Source of the DNA: a virus
Direction: 5' to 3' (one strand)
Length of the DNA: 39,640 nt
Virus record (IMG/VR): IMGVR_UViG_3300028837_002504
Location: 1-39,640 of that record
The notes under the pieces were generated by a model, which was not told the DNA's origin, ran no database searches, and was given only the letters and a program-made list of their open reading frames with translations. Positions 39,483-39,640 of the stretch are shown here, in pieces (position 1 is the first letter of the stretch; each line of letters starts with the position of its first letter). Made by a program: the position numbers and the translations under genes.

Positions 39483-39640
39483 TTTCTTTTCTACTCAGAT
39501 TTTATAAATTTAATTAAAAACAGTCGTATTTTTAGACAGTTGATAATAAAGATTTTAATAGGTTTGCCATTATTCATGATAATGATACAGTTAACATATT
39601 ACATAACAACGTTTTAACACCTTATTTATATTGAATATAA
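39483..39640 (-). promoter_or_regulatory. AT-rich leader upstream of the late operon, probable promoter region
   Basis: The last 158 bases hold no gene. They stand directly upstream of the first late gene on the minus strand and are very AT-rich, so the late promoter may lie here or beyond the window edge. No -35/-10 pair convincing enough to annotate was found. The purine-rich AGAAAAGAAA before the ATG at 39482 could serve as a weak ribosome site. Confidence 0.4.

Noticed and set aside
39048-39617. 189-codon plus-strand frame at the right end
   Set aside because: It is opposite the small terminase with its helix-turn-helix and has no family-like features; its start lies inside that gene.
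1-39640. Closed circular genome with the two window edges joined
   Set aside because: The ends share no repeat, and joining them gives the cut left gene a stop shortly upstream with no usable start codon. Core replication genes are also missing, so a partial genome is more likely.

Overview
The window is a contiguous piece of a tailed double-stranded DNA phage genome with siphovirus-type morphology: a long non-contractile tail set (major tail protein, tail assembly chaperone, 897-residue tape measure protein) and no sheath gene. The DNA is AT-rich. Genes are packed tightly, and most junctions are ATGA or TGATG overlaps. No tRNA, rRNA, CRISPR array, integrase, repressor or insertion sequence was seen, so a lytic lifestyle is suggested but not proven. 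The host cannot be named from the sequence. The coiled-coil, membrane-anchored late proteins next to the endolysin look like spanins and suggest a Gram-negative host; Bacteroidota is a soft guess. The window is probably not a whole genome: no primase, helicase, sliding clamp or separate proofreading exonuclease is present, and a gene is cut at the left edge.

Left arm (about 1-11486, plus strand): a replication and recombination operon. In order it holds an exonuclease-less family A DNA polymerase, a clamp-loader-like AAA+ ATPase, a UvsY-like protein, a gp32-like single-stranded DNA-binding protein, a ribbon-helix-helix candidate, UvsX/RecA, a RuvC-like resolvase, an SbcC/Rad50 ATPase split into two genes with the SbcD/Mre11 nuclease between them, a GH16-type glycoside hydrolase in the same stretch, and a DnaA domain IV-like protein. 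Small unknown proteins fill the gaps.

Right arm (39482 down to 11464, minus strand): the late operon, read right to left. It runs: small and large terminase; two putative structural proteins (one a LamG-like sandwich candidate); a small protein; portal; a small protein; minor head protein; a methyltransferase-like protein; a compound prohead protease/scaffold gene with two internal translation starts; decoration protein; major capsid protein; then an unusual 5.8 kb carbohydrate-sulfation block (22787-28633); then neck proteins, tail terminator, major tail protein, tail assembly chaperone with an overlapping frame, tape measure, a 1290-residue tail-tip/fibre protein, and the lysis genes. The two arms converge and overlap by 23 bases at 11464-11486.

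The most notable system is the block between the major capsid protein and the neck genes. It encodes an APS-kinase-like enzyme (would make the sulfate donor PAPS), two stand-alone sulfotransferases and a third fused to a SAM methyltransferase, three paralogous DxD glycosyltransferases and an MptE/DUF115-like protein. Together they look like a self-supplied pathway that builds and sulfates (perhaps methylates) a glycan, plausibly on the virion since the genes sit inside the head-tail operon. Other points of interest are the split Rad50, the GH16 enzyme among replication genes, the nested scaffold start, a required +1 (or -2) shift in the tail chaperone, and a probable non-ATG start on the DnaA-like gene.
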